A stretch of DNA of 64,000 bases. Origin: Paraburkholderia sp. PREW-6R. Lineage in GTDB: Bacteria > Pseudomonadota > Gammaproteobacteria > Burkholderiales > Burkholderiaceae. A model generated the notes under the pieces. That model saw only the letters and a list, made by a program, of their open reading frames with translations, was not told the origin of the DNA and did no database searches. The stretch covers positions 1,674,001-1,738,000 of the forward strand of contig NZ_CP155074.1 in the NCBI RefSeq assembly GCF_039621805.1, read 5' to 3'. Made by a program: the position numbers and the translations under genes. Below, in pieces: positions 25,135-34,287 of the stretch (position 1 is the stretch's first letter; each line of letters begins with the position of its first letter).

Positions 25135-27453
25135 ATGAGCACTACCCCTGTCGTTCCGTTCGCCGACGACAAGGCCGATTCCGGCGCCTTCGTGGGCGCC
25201 GCGCCGTCGTTCCGACAACTGGTTCGCATGATCGACCGGGTCGCGCCGACCGAGCATCCACTGCTGATTTTCGGACCGACCGGCTCGGGCAAGGAACTGG
25301 TTGCCCGCCGTGTGCATGCGCATAGCCAACGCCAGAATCATCCTTTCGTCGACGTCAACTGCGGTGCGATCCCGGAGAATCTCGTCGAAGCCGAGTTGTT
25401 CGGCCACGTGAAAGGCGCATTCACCGGCGCGGGCGAAAACCGCCAGGGGCTGTTCCAGCAGGTCGGCAAAGGCACGCTGCTGCTCGATGAAATCGGAGAA
25501 CTACCGCTCGCGCTGCAGCCGAAACTGCTGCGCGTACTCGAAACACGCACGTTCCGGCCGATCGGTTCGTCCACCAACCTGCATTTTGAGGGTCGCGTGG
25601 TGGCCGCGACCCACCGCGACCTGCGCGAACTGGCACGCGAAGGGTTGTTCCGCGAAGACCTTTTCTACCGGCTTGCGGTGTTCGTGCTCGCGGTGCCCGG
25701 GCTCGAACAGCGGGTCGAAGACATCCCCGCGCTCGTGAATCACTTCGCGTCCCAGCACACGCGCCGCCTCGAGTTCTCGCCGGCCGCGATCCGCCGGCTT
25801 GCGCAGCACAGCTGGCCGGGCCATATCCGGCAATTGCGCAATCTGATCAGCCAGTTGAGCGTGCTGGCCGACACCACGCATATCGACGTCGATTCGCTCG
25901 AACCGTTTCTCGTCAATGAGACCGGCGGACCGGTGTCGCGCGCCACGCTTGCGGACATGCTGCTGCAACTGGAGGGGCGCGACAAACTCGCTGCCGCGGA
26001 AGACCTGCTGATCGACCGCGCGCTGGAACGCACGGGCCGCAACAAGAGCGCGGCGGCCACGTTGCTCGGCGTGGGCCGCAAGACAATCGAACGGCGCCTG
26101 AAGTCACGCGAGGAGCACCACCGGGAAGCGCGCAAGATTCTCGACCAGGCGAGCGGGCTGATCGAAGAGTCGAAGTTCGCCGAAGCCATTCCGCTTCTGC
26201 GCCGCTGCCTCGACCTGCTGCAAACGCCAAACGAACAGGAAGACGCACGCCGTCTCCAGTTCGACGCGTACCGGTTGCTCGGCATGAGCCTGCGCAGCGT
26301 GCATGGCTGGCTGTATGCCGAGGCCGCAGCCTGCTATGCAGGCGCGCTGGCGGTCGGCGAAGGCGTGTGCACGCCCGCTGAAATTGCGGCGATCCAGTTC
26401 GGCATCTGGACCACGCAGTTGACCACGCTCCAGCTCAAGCAGGCGCGCGGCACCGCGCAGAACATGCTGGAGCGCGCGCAGAACGGCGGCGATCGGGTGT
26501 CGCTCGACGAGGCCCACGTCGCGATGACCAACACGCTGTTCTGGCTCGGCGACAGCGAGGAAGCGCTCGCCTGCCTCGCTCGCGGCAATCTGCTCGGCGT
26601 GTCGCGCAATGACACGCGCACCGGCTCGCAAGGTATCGATCTCGCCAGCCTTGCACTCACGTTCGAAGGGCTCTCCGCCTATCAGATCGGCGCATTCGGG
26701 CAGGCCCGGCGCGCCATGGACATGCTGGTGCTGCGCGCATCCGAGCCGGGCGCGCATGCGTTCGCTCACGCCGTCAATCTGCAGGGCGCCGCCTGGCTCG
26801 CCTGCCTGTTCGACGACGCCAACCAGCTCGAGCAGCTTGCAAGCGAGCTCGAATCGGTGTCGATCGCGAACGGCTTCGCGTTTTATCGCGGCGTCGGCCA
26901 GGTGCTGCGTGCCTGCCATCTCAGCCTGCTCGGCCACCCCGATGAAGCCGAAACCGTGATGCTCGACGGCTACGACAACCACATGTTGTGCAATGGCGGC
27001 GCGCTGTTCTATTCATTCAAGATGTGGCAGCACGGCGAACTGCTGCTACGCGCTGGCCGGGCAAAAATCTGCGAATCGATTCTCGCGACAGCCATCGACG
27101 AAACGCTGGCGCGCCAGGAGCGGGTGTATCTGGGCGAGCTACTGGTTACGCGCGCACGCGCGCAATGGGCGCTCGGCGAGGTCAATGCGGCGGAACTGGG
27201 CCTGCGCACCGCCCTGTCCACCGCGCTCGCGTTCGGCTCGGTCCCCGCACGCGTCGACGCCGCGCGCTATCTCGCCGATCTGCTGCGCTCGACCGGCCGC
27301 GTGGCCGAAGCCATCGACACGCTCGAGCGCGGTCTGCGCTCGCTCAAGGGCGATCCGACCCAACGTGTGACACGTGCGACCGACCTGCTCGCCGAATTGC
27401 AGCAGGAAGCGGCGCGCGATACGAACAGAAAGGGCGTTGTAAATAGCCAGTAA
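25135..27453 (+). CDS. Sigma-54 activator with internal Fis domain and C-terminal helical-repeat region
   Basis: A 772-residue protein. The AAA+ domain (about 17-240) has Walker A GPTGSGKE (47-54), the sigma-54 loop GAFTGA (94-99) and Walker B LLLDEIGE (near 118). A Fis-type helix-turn-helix follows at 283-322 (ERTGRNKSAAATLLGVGRKT). Unusually, it is not the end: about 440 further residues are alpha-helical repeats resembling TPR/MalT-type sensor domains. No N-terminal receiver, PAS or GAF domain is present, so sensing is probably done by the C-terminus. It is divergent from a sugar importer operon, its possible target. Confidence 0.85.
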   Translation: MSTTPVVPFADDKADSGAFVGAAPSFRQLVRMIDRVAPTEHPLLIFGPTGSGKELVARRVHAHSQRQNHPFVDVNCGAIPENLVEAELFGHVKGAFTGAGENRQGLFQQVGKGTLLLDEIGELPLALQPKLLRVLETRTFRPIGSSTNLHFEGRVVAATHRDLRELAREGLFREDLFYRLAVFVLAVPGLEQRVEDIPALVNHFASQHTRRLEFSPAAIRRLAQHSWPGHIRQLRNLISQLSVLADTTHIDVDSLEPFLVNETGGPVSRATLADMLLQLEGRDKLAAAEDLLIDRALERTGRNKSAAATLLGVGRKTIERRLKSREEHHREARKILDQASGLIEESKFAEAIPLLRRCLDLLQTPNEQEDARRLQFDAYRLLGMSLRSVHGWLYAEAAACYAGALAVGEGVCTPAEIAAIQFGIWTTQLTTLQLKQARGTAQNMLERAQNGGDRVSLDEAHVAMTNTLFWLGDSEEALACLARGNLLGVSRNDTRTGSQGIDLASLALTFEGLSAYQIGAFGQARRAMDMLVLRASEPGAHAFAHAVNLQGAAWLACLFDDANQLEQLASELESVSIANGFAFYRGVGQVLRACHLSLLGHPDEAETVMLDGYDNHMLCNGGALFYSFKMWQHGELLLRAGRAKICESILATAIDETLARQERVYLGELLVTRARAQWALGEVNAAELGLRTALSTALAFGSVPARVDAARYLADLLRSTGRVAEAIDTLERGLRSLKGDPTQRVTRATDLLAELQQEAARDTNRKGVVNSQ

Positions 27454-28356
27454 AGGCCAGCTAGAGCAGGTGACTGCTCAAAGTGCCGCTTGATCGGGCG
27501 AGCACCGGTTGATTGCCGCTTCATTCGGGCCGGCTGGGTTGCGGAGTCGATACCGCCGCGCCTCGGCTGCGAATCCATGTGCCGTCTTTCCTCCACGGAA
27601 TATCTCGCCCTTCCGTCGTGGTCAACGGCATCAGGCTGACTGGCGGAGTGGACGAATCTGGCTTTTCCGCACCGGCCGAATGCAGATTGGACGAATTCGT
27701 CCACTCAAACCATTCCCACCGGACGGGAACGACCATCGCGTCCAGTCCAAATATCGTGAGATCACTGCTGCGCCAGCTCCTTCGAACTGGCACGCTCGTT
27801 GCTTATAAGTAATTGCACACAGTGAACACTTCAATGAAGAAAGGCACTGAAGGTTGCACTGCGCGATAACACGAGGAATTTTTGTCCGAATTGCCGGGGA
27901 CCTGAGAGACCAGAACTGACGGCACGCCGCCATGCATTCGACGCGAGCGCAAGCGCAAGCAAGCGTCGTGCAGTTAATCGTGCAAGGCTAGGCGCGCCGG
28001 CGAAACTCGAATCCTATCGAGTACCGTAACGGCTAGATGAGGGGCTGTGCTGTCGTCGTAGTAGTAACTACCGCGTGTCGCGTGACGAACGAATGCTTTC
28101 GCAGAGAGGCCGTCGTCACGCGCGAGCGTTGGAGCGCGGACCGGTCTGGCCAAACGCCGGCGGGTCCGCTGCGGGACCCGGTTGCGAGGTATCCGGAGAC
28201 AATCTGTCGAAGTGCACGAAGATGTCATGTCCCGGCAGATTATTATGGATCACGAATCAAAACCGCGGCCTGCCGCGCTCAAAAAACAAATCAACGCGAA
28301 GCCGGATCGTAAGCGGCGTCGCGCACGACAATACTAGCCAGCTACGGGGATTCATC
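27454..28356. other. Gene-free stretch with palindromic repeat element
   Basis: About 900 bp with no supported gene. Several short open frames overlap on both strands without ribosome sites or recognisable domains. Base composition is less GC-rich than flanking genes. The notable content is the palindrome cluster at 27646-27706. The right end contains the promoter of the small gene at 28357. Confidence 0.5.
27646..27706. repeat. 12-bp inverted repeat enclosing a 16-bp perfect palindrome
   Basis: GAGTGGACGAAT (27646-27657) is the exact reverse complement of ATTCGTCCACTC (27695-27706). The right arm overlaps the perfect palindrome TGGACGAATTCGTCCA (27688-27703), so the word TGGACGAAT occurs twice directly and once inverted within 61 bp. 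This looks like a multi-site operator or an alternative stem-loop. Confidence 0.7.
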
Positions 28357-28569
28357 ATGCACCACCGCATTTTCGAACGCGAACTCGTTCACCTCGAGCG
28401 CGTGATCGCCGGTTCGCCGCGCGAACCCTTCTCCCCTACCTATTGGCGCGACCGGGTCGAAGCGCTGAGAAGCCGTCCGCACGCACCGCTTTATCACAAC
28501 CGGATCGTGCGGCTATCGCGGCTCGTCAGTGAGCTGGGAAAATGTGCCGACACCCCAGTGACCGGCTAG
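28357..28569 (+). CDS. Small hypothetical protein (70 aa)
   Basis: A 70-residue basic protein, probably cytoplasmic, that begins MHHRIFERELVHLERVIAGS and includes TYWRDRVEALRSRPHAPLYH. The composition is regular and third codon positions are GC-rich. GGGGA lies six nt upstream of the ATG. I believe similar short proteins occur in related genera but know of no function. It stands alone, convergent with the chromate transporter genes. Confidence 0.65.
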   Translation: MHHRIFERELVHLERVIAGSPREPFSPTYWRDRVEALRSRPHAPLYHNRIVRLSRLVSELGKCADTPVTG

Positions 28570-28599
28570 CGCACCGACGGTGGCGCTCGCGATGTCAGC

Positions 28600-29136
28600 C
28601 TAAAGCGCGCCGGCCAGGTGAAGCAGCACGAACACGCCCGCCGCGCCCGCAATCACCAGCAGTGCGTTCACTCGCGTCGTCATGACAATGCCCGTTGCGA
28701 CGAGCGCCGTGACCCACGCAATCCAGCCGCCTTCCAGACCCTTCACCAAGACATAGACGGCGGCGAGGATCAAGCCGGCTGCGACCGGGCGCAAGCCCGA
28801 TTGCAGCGCGACCTGCCAACGCGCGCCACGGTGCTTCGTCCACAGATGGGCGACGCCGTACATGACAAACGCGGTCGGCAGGAAGAGCGACAGCGTGGCC
28901 ACCACCGCGCCGGCCACGCCGCCCACCTGCCAGCCGATCAGCGTCGCGAGCAACGAGCCGGGCCCTGGCGCGAGCCGGGCGATCGCGAAGTCGTTGACGA
29001 ACTGTGCGTGGGTCATCCAGTGATGGACGTCGACGACCTGCCGCTGGATGTCGGCGATGATGGCCTGGCCGCCGCCGACAGTCACGATCGAAAGCGGCGC
29101 GAAGACGGAAAAAAGCGCGATCAGTATGCGGGACAA
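28600..29136 (-). CDS. Chromate transporter, C-terminal-type half (short-chain ChrA)
   Basis: A 178-residue CHR-family membrane protein with about six helices. It carries TVGGGQAIIADIQRQVVDVH and FAIARLAPGPGSLLATLIGW, the conserved half-motifs of the C-terminal ChrA domain. It follows the N-type half by 30 bp on the same strand. The two short proteins are expected to form a heterodimer that exports chromate, as known for paired short-chain CHR proteins; a related anion as substrate cannot be excluded. Confidence 0.9.
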   Translation of the reverse strand: MSRILIALFSVFAPLSIVTVGGGQAIIADIQRQVVDVHHWMTHAQFVNDFAIARLAPGPGSLLATLIGWQVGGVAGAVVATLSLFLPTAFVMYGVAHLWTKHRGARWQVALQSGLRPVAAGLILAAVYVLVKGLEGGWIAWVTALVATGIVMTTRVNALLVIAGAAGVFVLLHLAGAL

Positions 29137-29166
29137 AAAAAACTCGCAGTAGGAAGTAAATCGTGG

Positions 29167-29787
29167 TCAGTTTTCGCGCGGGGCGCGCACGTATTCGTAA
29201 GCCACGTTCAAGCCTCCCGCAATCAGCACGGTCCAGACGAGCGGCAGCCTGAAAATCGCAATGGCAATGAAGGTGGCGACGAATACCGCACACGGGACGA
29301 CGCGGCGCGGCAAGCGGCGCACCGCTGTGATCGCCATCGACAGAGACAGGCCGATCGCCCCGGCCGCGGCGCCCGCCAGCGCAATATGCGTCAGCGGGAA
29401 GCCGGAAATGGCGGCGAAAAAGACGCCGAGAATGACGATCCCCACCGCCGGCGGAAAGATGATGCCGCAAAAGCCGGCCAGCGCGCCGCGCCAGCCGAGC
29501 AGACGGTGCCCTATCCAGATCGCGAGATTCTTGATGTTCACACCCGGCAAGGCCTGCGAGAGCGCAAGGCCGTCGAGAAACTCGTCCTCGGAAAGCCAAT
29601 GACGGTCTTGCACGAATTCGCGCATGAACCAGCCGCTGAGGCCGCCGCCAAAGCTGGTGAGTCCGATTCTCGAGAAGATCAGGAAAAGTTCGAGCGCGCC
29701 CGGCGCGGGTGTCGCAAACGCCGCTTGCGGACCGGCTAAGGTGCTGTCGCGACTCGCTTCGTCTCGTTCCCGTGCGCCATCGTTCAT
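29167..29787 (-). CDS. Chromate transporter, N-terminal-type half (short-chain ChrA)
   Basis: A 206-residue CHR-family protein. After a 30-residue polar N-terminus it has the N-domain signature SFGGGLSGWFMREFVQDRHW and LSQALPGVN, then about six membrane helices. It is translated just ahead of the C-type half and in the same operon. No ChrB or sulfate gene is nearby. Confidence 0.9.
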   Translation of the reverse strand: MNDGARERDEASRDSTLAGPQAAFATPAPGALELFLIFSRIGLTSFGGGLSGWFMREFVQDRHWLSEDEFLDGLALSQALPGVNIKNLAIWIGHRLLGWRGALAGFCGIIFPPAVGIVILGVFFAAISGFPLTHIALAGAAAGAIGLSLSMAITAVRRLPRRVVPCAVFVATFIAIAIFRLPLVWTVLIAGGLNVAYEYVRAPREN

Positions 29788-29863
29788 CGACTATTTTTCC
29801 TGACCAGTCTGTTGGTAAGCCCGGGCCGTCGCCGCGCGCCGCCATCACGGGCGCACAACGGGC

Positions 29864-29967
29864 GACCAATACTGGCGACTACAGCGGCTGACTACAGCGG
29901 CCGACCACAGCTGCCGACCCCAGCGGCCGACTACAGCTGCCAACCCCAGCGGCCGACCACAGCAGCT
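29864..29967. repeat. Eight tandem 13-bp repeats
   Basis: Eight consecutive 13-bp units with consensus GACYACAGCGGCC, in units such as GACTACAGCGGCT, GACTACAGCGGCC, GACCACAGCTGCC and GACCCCAGCGGCC; the first and last are more diverged. The array lies between the 3' end of the lipoprotein esterase gene and the 5' end of the chromate transporter operon, 77 bp before its first codon. The unit length is not a multiple of three and no frame uses it. Confidence 0.9.
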
Positions 29968-30028
29968 CAGTCCCGAGCCGCATGATAACCGGCGGCGCCA
30001 TGCGCAAGCGGATCGCTCCCGTGCGGTC

Positions 30029-31057
30029 TCAGTGACCCAGCCCTGACTTCGCGATCTGCTGCTCGACATACTGCGCGAAGAGTGCGTGCAGATGCGTAGT
30101 CGGATGTAGCTTGTCGGCGAACATGTATGTCTGATCGGCATTGGCGCTCACATAAGTGGCCGGCGAACATAGCAACGCCGTCTGGTCCGGCGTCTTGTTT
30201 GGATCGCACGCGATACCCGTGTTGGACACAGCGAACCCGTTGGACTGGAAGTTTGCAATGATCCCGTTCAGCCACGTGAAGGCATCCACCTGAATGACCC
30301 TGGTTTGCACGCCGTTGGCCTGCAACGCGGCATTGAGGCTGTCGTTGAAGGTTTGCGACAACTCTGACAGCGCCGCGCCGTGGTCGGACGTGGCAAGCCC
30401 CTCGGGCGACAGTCCGATATTCGGCACGTTAACCACCACGACATGCGTCGCGCCGTTCTGGACGATCTGCGTCACCACCTGGCCAAGCGTCGTCGCCGCT
30501 GTCTGCACGATCGGCGTGGCGGCCGGCGGCGCACCTGCGCGCAGCACGTCGTTCGCGCCGGCCCATACGAGCACCAGCTGATTGGCATTGAAGCTCCCGT
30601 GCGCGGACAGATAGCTCGTGACCTGCTGGGTAACAGGCATCTCGATGTTGCCGATCACGTCGGTCAGGAAGTCGGACTGACTGGCGGGCGTGGCCACCGT
30701 GGAGCCGCCCTCGGCGTAGCCCAGACCGTTCTGTGCGCTCAGCTTGTGTGTCAGGTCGATGGTGTACGCGGCGCTCAGCGAGCCGCCGTAGTACTGCGCG
30801 ACATCCTGCGACCACACCTGGCCGGGATTGGTAGTGAAGCGGCCTCCACCGACGGCGCTCGCGATCGGCGCATAAGTGCCGACGTCCGAAAGACTGTCGC
30901 CGAACGAGACGACCTGCAGATTCACGCCGCCCGGCACCGTCGACGTACTGCCGCCGCTGCTGCTCGAACCGCTGCCGTGTCCGCCGCCGCATCCTGACAG
31001 CGCAGTCATCGCGACGGCAAAAATTGCAGCGCGTACCGTGTCTCCTAATCTTTGCAT
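30029..31057 (-). CDS. SGNH/GDSL-family lipoprotein esterase
   Basis: A 342-residue esterase/lipase. The ATG at 31055-31057 has AAGGAGA upstream and gives a lipoprotein signal with lipobox LSGC (Cys 23), then a Gly/Ser linker. The catalytic serine is S55 in SFGDSLSD, block III is WAGANDVLR, and the Asp-His pair is in DKLHPT near 320. It should be anchored to the outer membrane or face the periplasm and hydrolyse short esters. Internal cysteines in GIACDP and LLCSP may form a disulfide. Confidence 0.9.
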   Translation of the reverse strand: MQRLGDTVRAAIFAVAMTALSGCGGGHGSGSSSSGGSTSTVPGGVNLQVVSFGDSLSDVGTYAPIASAVGGGRFTTNPGQVWSQDVAQYYGGSLSAAYTIDLTHKLSAQNGLGYAEGGSTVATPASQSDFLTDVIGNIEMPVTQQVTSYLSAHGSFNANQLVLVWAGANDVLRAGAPPAATPIVQTAATTLGQVVTQIVQNGATHVVVVNVPNIGLSPEGLATSDHGAALSELSQTFNDSLNAALQANGVQTRVIQVDAFTWLNGIIANFQSNGFAVSNTGIACDPNKTPDQTALLCSPATYVSANADQTYMFADKLHPTTHLHALFAQYVEQQIAKSGLGH

Positions 31058-31225
31058 TGCCACGTCTCCTTGCCAGACAGGGCGTTGCGACGACATGACG
31101 GCGTCAGATCGCGCATTGCCCGCATGGCAGTGAGGTGACAAGCAATAAATGTGCAGCACGTAACCGCGCCGGCGCAAGCGCCAACCCAGGCTGCGACGCC
31201 GACGCGTCGTCAGCGGGTGGCCCGG

Positions 31226-33625
31226 CTAAGCCGCGCTCGCGTCCTTCTTCTCGATGATCTCCCGCAGCGCGTCATCGACCGTCTCCAGCAGCACGAAGCG
31301 CATCTGACTGCGCGCATCGGCGGGAATGTCTTCGAGGTCGGGACCATTACGCGCGGGCAGCAGCACCGTCTTGATGCCGCCGCGCAACGCGGCGAGTACT
31401 TTCTCCTTGATGCCGCCCACTGGCAGCACGACGCCTCTGAGGCTGATCTCGCCCGTCACCGCGCAATCGCTGCGCACGGCCTGGTCCATCAGGAGCGACG
31501 CTATGGCAACGAACATGGCGACGCCCGCGCTCGGGCCGTCCTTCGGCACTGCGCCGGCCGGCACGTGCACGTGGATATCGCGCTTGTCGAAGCTCGCGCA
31601 GTCGATATTCAGCGACTCGCAGCGCGACTTGACGAGCGTCAGCGCGGCCTGCGCGCTTTCCTTCATGACGTTGCCCAGCTGGCCGGTGAGCGTCAGCACG
31701 CCGCGACCCGGCGTGCTGCTCGCCTCGATGAAAAGCAGATCGCCGCCGACCGGCGTCCACGCCAGCCCGGTGACGACGCCCGGCAAACTCGTACGCATGG
31801 CCACTTCACTTTCGAAGCGCCGATGTCCCAGTATGGCCGGCAGGCGATCTGTCTCGATCCGCTCGTAAGTGCTGGGGTCCTCCGCGACCCGCAACGCCAC
31901 ATACCGGAACACCGCGCCGATCTGCCGCTCCAGACTGCGCACGCCGGCCTCGCGCGTGTAATCGCGAATGATCGAATGCAAGGCCTCGTCGCTCAGCTCA
32001 CATTGGGCGGACGTCAGCCCGCACGCTTCCAGTTGACGCGGCACGAGGTAGCGCCGCGCGATCTCGAACTTTTCCGCCTCGGTGTAACCCGGCAGATCGA
32101 GCACTTCCATCCGGTCGCGCAACGGTCCGGGAATGCCGTCGGACTGGTTGGCCGTGGCGACGAAGACCACGGCGGACAGGTCGAACGGCACGCCCAGATA
32201 GTTATCCCTGAAAGTCGCATTCTGCTCGGGGTCCAGAACTTCGAGCATGGCCGCCGCCGGGTCGCCGTGCGCACCCTGACCGAGCTTGTCGAGTTCGTCC
32301 AGCAGCATGACGCAATTGCGCGCGCCCGCCTTGCGGATCGCCTGAATGATGTTGCCCGGCATCGCGCCAATGTAGGTGCGCCGATGGCCGCGAATTTCCG
32401 CTTCATCATGCACGCCGCCCAGGCTTACGCGCACGAACGGCCGCTCCAGCGCTCGCGCAATGCTCTGCCCGAGCGATGTCTTGCCCACGCCGGGCGGCCC
32501 GAGAAAACAGAGGATCGGCGCCTTGCCAGCCGGATTGAGCTTGCGCACGCCGAGGTATTCGAGGATGCGGCGTTTTACCTTGTCGAGCCCGAAGTGCGCG
32601 TGGTCGAGAATCTCCCGGGCGCGGCCGATGTCGATCGGCGCTTCCGGCCGAAGTTGCCACGGCAGTTCCGTCAGCCATTCGAGGTAGGTCACGCTGATCG
32701 AATACTCGGACGACGCCTCCGGCATCCGCTCCAGTCGAGCGAGTTCCTTGCGGGCATGCGCCTCGGTATCGGGCGGCATGTGCGCCGCCTCGATGCCTTC
32801 GGCCAGCTTGCGCGCCTCTTCGCGATTCTCGGCGTTTTCGCCGAGTTCGTGCTGGATCGTTCTGAGTTGCTCGCGCAGCATCATTTCACGTTGACGCTGA
32901 TCGAGCCGCCCGCGCGTCTGCTCGCCGATCTCCTGCGACAGACGCAGCACTTCGATGCGCCCGGCAACGGCGTCGAGCACCTTGTCGAGACGCTTGGTCA
33001 AATCGAGTGTTTCGAGGATGTCCTGCTTGCGATCGGCGGGAATGTCGAGCAGACCCGCCACGGTATCGGCGAGGAGTCCGGGCGACTCGATGGCGTCCAG
33101 CGCCCGCACGAGTTCGCCGCCCGCGTTCGGCAGCAGGCCGATCAGTTCGCCGGCGCGTTGCCGCAGCACCAGCGCACGCGCATCGACCGCCGAGTCGCGC
33201 TGGTTCGTGTCGGGTAGAAGCTCCACCTTGGCGGCGCGAAAGCCGGTTACATCGGCGGGACCGAGCAGACGGAAGCGTTCCACGCCCTGGCAGATCAGGT
33301 GGTGCGCGCCGTCGTCCGGACTCGTGACGTAGCGCAGCACGGTCGCAACGGTGCCGACCTTGTGCAGATCGTCGAGGGGCGGGTCCTGCAACTGCGGGTC
33401 GCGTTGCAGCACGACACCTAGCGGTTGCTGACGTCTGACCGCCGCCTGCACGTCTTCTTTCGCCTGACCGCGCCCTGCGCTAAGCGGCAGCACCATGCCT
33501 GGAAACAGTACCAGATTACGCACCGGCAGCAGGATCAGGGTGTCCTTCGGCAACGCAGAAGCGGCGGCAGCCTGCCCGCTCGCCGCGTCGGACTGTGTGG
33601 CCGCGCTCTCGCCGTCCGTGCTCAT
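31226..33625 (-). CDS. lon: Lon ATP-dependent protease
   Basis: A 799-residue LonA. N-terminal substrate domain (about 27-215), coiled coil around 230-300, AAA+ module with Walker A GPPGVGKT (376-383) and Walker B VMLLDELDKL (439-448), and a protease domain with the catalytic dyad S699 (KDGPSAG) and K742 (GGIKEK). GAGGAG precedes the ATG. It lies 33 bp downstream of a Hsp20 gene in one operon. Such Hsp20-linked Lon proteins are often a second, stress-specific paralogue; whether a housekeeping lon exists elsewhere cannot be seen here. Confidence 0.95.
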   Translation of the reverse strand: MSTDGESAATQSDAASGQAAAASALPKDTLILLPVRNLVLFPGMVLPLSAGRGQAKEDVQAAVRRQQPLGVVLQRDPQLQDPPLDDLHKVGTVATVLRYVTSPDDGAHHLICQGVERFRLLGPADVTGFRAAKVELLPDTNQRDSAVDARALVLRQRAGELIGLLPNAGGELVRALDAIESPGLLADTVAGLLDIPADRKQDILETLDLTKRLDKVLDAVAGRIEVLRLSQEIGEQTRGRLDQRQREMMLREQLRTIQHELGENAENREEARKLAEGIEAAHMPPDTEAHARKELARLERMPEASSEYSISVTYLEWLTELPWQLRPEAPIDIGRAREILDHAHFGLDKVKRRILEYLGVRKLNPAGKAPILCFLGPPGVGKTSLGQSIARALERPFVRVSLGGVHDEAEIRGHRRTYIGAMPGNIIQAIRKAGARNCVMLLDELDKLGQGAHGDPAAAMLEVLDPEQNATFRDNYLGVPFDLSAVVFVATANQSDGIPGPLRDRMEVLDLPGYTEAEKFEIARRYLVPRQLEACGLTSAQCELSDEALHSIIRDYTREAGVRSLERQIGAVFRYVALRVAEDPSTYERIETDRLPAILGHRRFESEVAMRTSLPGVVTGLAWTPVGGDLLFIEASSTPGRGVLTLTGQLGNVMKESAQAALTLVKSRCESLNIDCASFDKRDIHVHVPAGAVPKDGPSAGVAMFVAIASLLMDQAVRSDCAVTGEISLRGVVLPVGGIKEKVLAALRGGIKTVLLPARNGPDLEDIPADARSQMRFVLLETVDDALREIIEKKDASAA

Positions 33626-33658
33626 CTTCGCTCCTCGATGCCCCGGTATGCGCCGGGC

Positions 33659-34063
33659 TCAATCCAGCCGTTCGAAGTCCAGCAGCAGGCAACCGTTTTC
33701 CGAGTCGCGCCGCGCGAGGCGATAACGCCCCGCAGGCAGCTGGATATGCCGCTCAAAGCGGCCATACGGAATTTCGAGGCAGTGGACCGCACCGCCGGCC
33801 GCCACATGAGGCAACGTCCTCTCCGCGGTCACGACGAGCGCGGAGCCCTCCAGGCTGAGGATCACCTGATCGGGCGACACGCCGGGCAGTGCGACCACGA
33901 TCACCAGCAGCCCATCACGTTCGAACACCTCGATTGGCGGCTCCCACACGGGTACACGCGAGCGCTGCCCCGCGAGCCGGAAAAACTGCCGGTGCAAGCG
34001 CTCGGCGCGTTGCAGCGCGTCGATGGCGGCTTCCCACATGATGGTATGGCGGGTGATGGACAC
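33659..34063 (-). CDS. Hsp20/alpha-crystallin family chaperone
   Basis: A 134-residue small heat-shock protein. The alpha-crystallin domain runs from about 40, with VFERDGLLVIVVALPGVSPD, ALVVTAERT and a final RFERHIQLPAG strand. The C-terminal I-x-I tail is missing, so oligomer assembly may differ. The start is a GTG at 34061-34063 because AGGGAG lies seven nt upstream; the next ATG in frame lacks a ribosome site. First gene of the operon with lon, from the promoter at 34113-34141; it probably holds unfolded proteins for Lon. Confidence 0.9.
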   Translation of the reverse strand: MSITRHTIMWEAAIDALQRAERLHRQFFRLAGQRSRVPVWEPPIEVFERDGLLVIVVALPGVSPDQVILSLEGSALVVTAERTLPHVAAGGAVHCLEIPYGRFERHIQLPAGRYRLARRDSENGCLLLDFERLD

Positions 34064-34112
34064 GAACGGCTCCCTGCCTGTTTTCCGTCAGCCTGACACT
34101 GGCTGTTCATCC

Positions 34113-34141
34113 ATCAAAGGCAAATACGCCATGACTGTCAA
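34113..34141 (-). promoter_or_regulatory. Sigma-70-type promoter of hsp20-lon
   Basis: On the minus strand a perfect TTGACA -35 box is followed after exactly 17 bp by TTTGAT as -10, ending about 50 bp before the GTG of hsp20. I see no good sigma-32 element. Confidence 0.7.
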
Positions 34142-34287
34142 GGTCGACCGGCGCAGATCCCATTGCTGCACCGACTGGCATGCCAGGCCGGCCCGTCGGC
34201 ATGCTGTATCCTCGACGACACGCGCACGGGTACGCCTGCCAGATTCAGACCGCACCCACTGGCGGACACAACCGAGGAGCCTGATCG

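Noticed and set aside
29864..29967. 13-bp tandem repeats considered as a CRISPR array
   Set aside because: Units are contiguous with no spacers and are too short; no cas gene is present.
31151..33217. 688-codon open frame opposite lon
   Set aside because: Same shadow effect; its protein is Arg/Gln/His-rich with no recognisable fold and no ribosome site.
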